Source: CAWJLE01 sp963843645
GTDB taxonomy: Bacteria > Chloroflexota > Anaerolineae > DAOTYC01
Assembly: GCA_963843645.1 (NCBI GenBank)
Contig: CAWJLE010000001.1
Location: 1,364,001-1,428,000, forward strand
Direction of reading: 5' to 3'
DNA length: 64,000 nt
Positions 63,726 through 64,000 of this stretch are shown here, in pieces. The notes under the pieces were generated by a model. That model searched no databases. It was not told the DNA's origin and worked only from the letters and a program-made list of their open reading frames with translations. Every line of letters starts with the position of its first letter. Position 1 is the first letter of the stretch. Both the position numbers and the translations under genes were made by a program.

Positions 63726-64000
63726 ATGAAACAGCGAAGAATTGGGATCGTCGGGGCCGGTCCGGCCGGCATCATGGCCGCGCTGGAGGCGGCGCAACGG
63801 GGAGCCCTGGTGCTCTTGTTCGACCAAAACGACGCGGTTGGCCGCAAGCTTCTCGCGACGGGCAATGGCCGCTGCAACATCAGCAACGTGTACGCCACGG
63901 CGGACGCTTACGTGTGCGACGACCGGGGGTTCCTCGAAACAGCGCTGGCGCGATTCGGTCACGGGGCGACGATGGCCCGCCTGGCCGAGCTGAAGATTCT
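63726..64000 (+). CDS. HI0933-like/BaiN-type NAD(P)/FAD-dependent oxidoreductase, partial
   Basis: Runs off the right edge; 91 residues visible. ATG 63726 follows GAGGATGATGGGA (ATG 63717 and 63720 are in frame as alternatives). The N-terminus is RRIGIVGAGPAGIMAALEAAQRGALVLLFDQN, an FAD Rossmann motif, followed by GRKLLATGNGRCNISN, which is diagnostic of the HI0933/YhiN flavoprotein family. The activity of the family is mostly unknown; BaiN reduces bile-acid intermediates. After GRCNISN a Cys-containing segment YVCDDRGFLETALARFG is as expected for the family. Confidence 0.88.
   Translation, partial: MKQRRIGIVGAGPAGIMAALEAAQRGALVLLFDQNDAVGRKLLATGNGRCNISNVYATADAYVCDDRGFLETALARFGHGATMARLAELKI

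Overview
The window reads as one contig of an uncultured, GC-rich Chloroflexota (Anaerolineae-like) bacterium. Support for this is indirect: secreted proteins with long Thr-Pro linkers and an NPFPP motif behind a membrane anchor, a secreted protein ending in a YLPVIL-type tail, a DUF3160 protein, and many sensor kinases with GAF domains. No rRNA, tRNA, CRISPR array or insertion sequence was recognised. Many genes are split by single-base frame changes, mostly of the +1 type. I annotate each such gene as one feature over its whole span and state where the frame changes. This looks like insertion-biased long-read error more than true gene decay, except where noted.

Layout. 1-2517 (minus): partial 2-oxoacid oxidoreductase subunit, geranylgeranyl-reductase-type flavoprotein, HAD phosphatase. 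2672-11857 (minus): DNA-repair block of VOC protein, MutY, RecJ, a PD-(D/E)XK nuclease, a UvrD-like helicase and a second P-loop helicase-like protein. 11987-22928 (plus): histidine kinase, Crp/Fnr regulator, parvulin-type foldase lipoprotein, a membrane-anchored helical protein, then four secreted or anchored Thr-Pro-rich proteins. 23129-25959 (minus): receiver-DHp protein, SurE, DUF362. 26127-27918 (plus): DUF192, DUF951, a GT28-like glycosyltransferase. 28825-36483 (plus): lipoprotein, VIT-vWA protein, DUF3160 protein, histidine kinase and OmpR-type regulator. 36440-44108 (minus): DUF4013 protein with an alpha-CTD-like tail, AI-2E transporter, TIM-barrel isomerase, TlyA, PfkB kinase, zinc-ribbon membrane protein, SPFH-like protein.

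44311-51357 (minus) is the most accessory-looking part: pRiA4b ORF-3 protein, HepT/MNT pair, DUF3795, a stand-alone 5'-3' exonuclease, RNase HI, a protein joining a TBP-like domain to a HEPN domain with an RNxxxH-type motif, a decayed DUF4258/YgiT pair, and comM, plus a second, fragmentary copy of a comM segment.

51576-54947 (plus) is a quaternary-amine ABC importer. 55111-58947 (plus) is a xylose/ribose-type ABC importer whose binding protein is fused to a COG4315-type domain. 58967-63364 (minus) holds RibD/DHFR-like, beta-hydroxyacid dehydrogenase, HAD and transketolase genes. The window ends inside an HI0933-type flavoprotein (plus).

Several intergenic spaces carry inverted or heptad-iterated repeats, and good sigma-70-type promoters can be seen before eight transcription units.
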